42,003 bases of DNA from Clostridiaceae bacterium. Lineage in GTDB: Bacteria > Bacillota > Clostridia > DSM-8532. Below the pieces are notes generated by a model, which had not been told where the DNA came from, searched no databases, and was given only the letters and a program-made list of their open reading frames with translations. The stretch spans positions 1 through 42,003 of the forward strand of contig JAAYMA010000047.1 of assembly GCA_012521615.1 (NCBI GenBank). The letters are read 5' to 3'. Positions 41,473 through 42,003 of the stretch are shown here, one piece after another (the stretch's first letter is position 1; every line of letters starts with the position of its first letter). Made by a program: the position numbers and the translations under genes.

Positions 41473-42003
41473 TTATTCTCCCTTATAATCTGCTACCGTT
41501 GACATGGTTCGTTTGTAGGATTCATATGCTTCAGCAAGTGCTTCCGGCGGATATTCATTGTTTTTATAGTAATGCAACTCCGGGACGGGAATTACCTTAA
41601 ACTTATATACGCCATTTTCAAAATAGCGCCAGAGCCATGTGGGAATATGCTCAACTTTATTTATAGTTGTTTTATTTGTCTCGGGATCCTTTACAAATTC
41701 TATATTTACAAGCATGCTGTCCTCACACAGCTCTTTGTTTTTCTTAGGATAGCCCGAAGCCCCACGCCTTTGATTGCTTACGAAATTACCCATTGAATAG
41801 ATTACATATTTGCTTTCTCCATTATGTTCTATTATTTCGCTTGGCTGAACAACATGGGGATGGGAGCCAAGAATAACATCTGCGCCCCAGCTGATCATAT
41901 CTTTAGCAAGCTTTCTTTGTTCTTCTGAAGGTTTTTGTTGGTATTCAATGCCCCAATGCATAGCAACCACTGTTATATCAGCCTTTTCTTCCATCTCGGC
42001 AAT
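41473..42003 (-). CDS. CapA-family (PGA_cap) protein, 5' end outside the window
   Basis: The 176 C-terminal residues of a CapA-like protein are on the minus strand, convergent with topA. The frame is open to the window edge, so the ATG at 41994 need not be the start. Conserved CapA motifs are VAMHWGIEY, GADVILGSHPHVVQPSEII and YSMGNFVSNQ, the metal/active-site region of this metallophosphatase-like fold. CapA proteins take part in poly-gamma-glutamate export or other surface polymers; many clostridial copies are unassigned. The N-terminal part and any signal peptide lie outside. Confidence 0.88.
   Translation of the reverse strand: MAEMEEKADITVVAMHWGIEYQQKPSEEQRKLAKDMISWGADVILGSHPHVVQPSEIIEHNGESKYVIYSMGNFVSNQRRGASGYPKKNKELCEDSMLVNIEFVKDPETNKTTINKVEHIPTWLWRYFENGVYKFKVIPVPELHYYKNNEYPPEALAEAYESYKRTMSTVADYKGE

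Overview
The window looks like chromosome of an anaerobic, monoderm, probably cellulolytic clostridium of the Acetivibrio/Ruminiclostridium type. The base composition is AT-rich, and Shine-Dalgarno sites are strong with some GTG/TTG starts. The gene set is Firmicute-like: NifS-ThiI pair, a YteA-type zinc-finger protein, priA-def-fmt, an AMIN/Amidase_3 cell-wall hydrolase with Pro-Thr-Pro linkers. A CBM6-type carbohydrate-binding module sits on a surface protein. The species assignment is inference; no rRNA is present.

Layout. 1-424: a promoter, tRNA-Glu(CTC), tRNA-Thr(TGT) and a terminator. 425-3240: a degenerate stretch with an RCC1-like remnant, then small accessory genes (4-TM protein, YteA-like zinc finger, glyoxalase-fold protein, YgjP metallopeptidase). 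3308-8713: acyl-CoA ligase, then comM-dprA (uptake and recombination of transforming DNA) behind a possible LexA box, then a polysaccharide deacetylase with an altered motif 1. 8932-10116: a two-OB-fold SSB-like protein coupled to a small P-loop protein, then a REP-like palindrome. 10195-16118: priA-def-fmt-GH3 lipoprotein-queH. 16377-18299: a three-AMIN amidase. 18488-22640: rph-rdgB-yfcE-nifS-thiI. 22753-25285: DUF2225 protein, AIR-synthase-like protein and prepilin peptidase.

25504-38996 is the centrepiece, a complete type IV pilus locus in one direction: PilP/GspC-like, PilQ-like (periplasmic-type secretin N-domains only), PilT, PilC, a sigma-70-family factor, PilM, PilN, PilO, PilB, a 718-residue prepilin carrying a CBM6-like module, a PilW-like pseudopilin, a large PilX/GspK-like protein, and a short PilA-like pilin with a His/acid tail. 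Prepilin peptidase lies immediately upstream. Together these encode a retractable pilus (PilB extends, PilT retracts, PilC and PilMNO form the platform). Its minor-pilin tip is predicted to bind plant polysaccharide, and it may be controlled by its own sigma factor. 39278-42003: topA, then a CapA-family gene on the minus strand running off the edge.

The strongest candidate for an undescribed system is this pilus: a carbohydrate-binding module fused to a prepilin, an embedded sigma factor, and a channel-less PilQ-like protein in an organism expected to lack an outer membrane.
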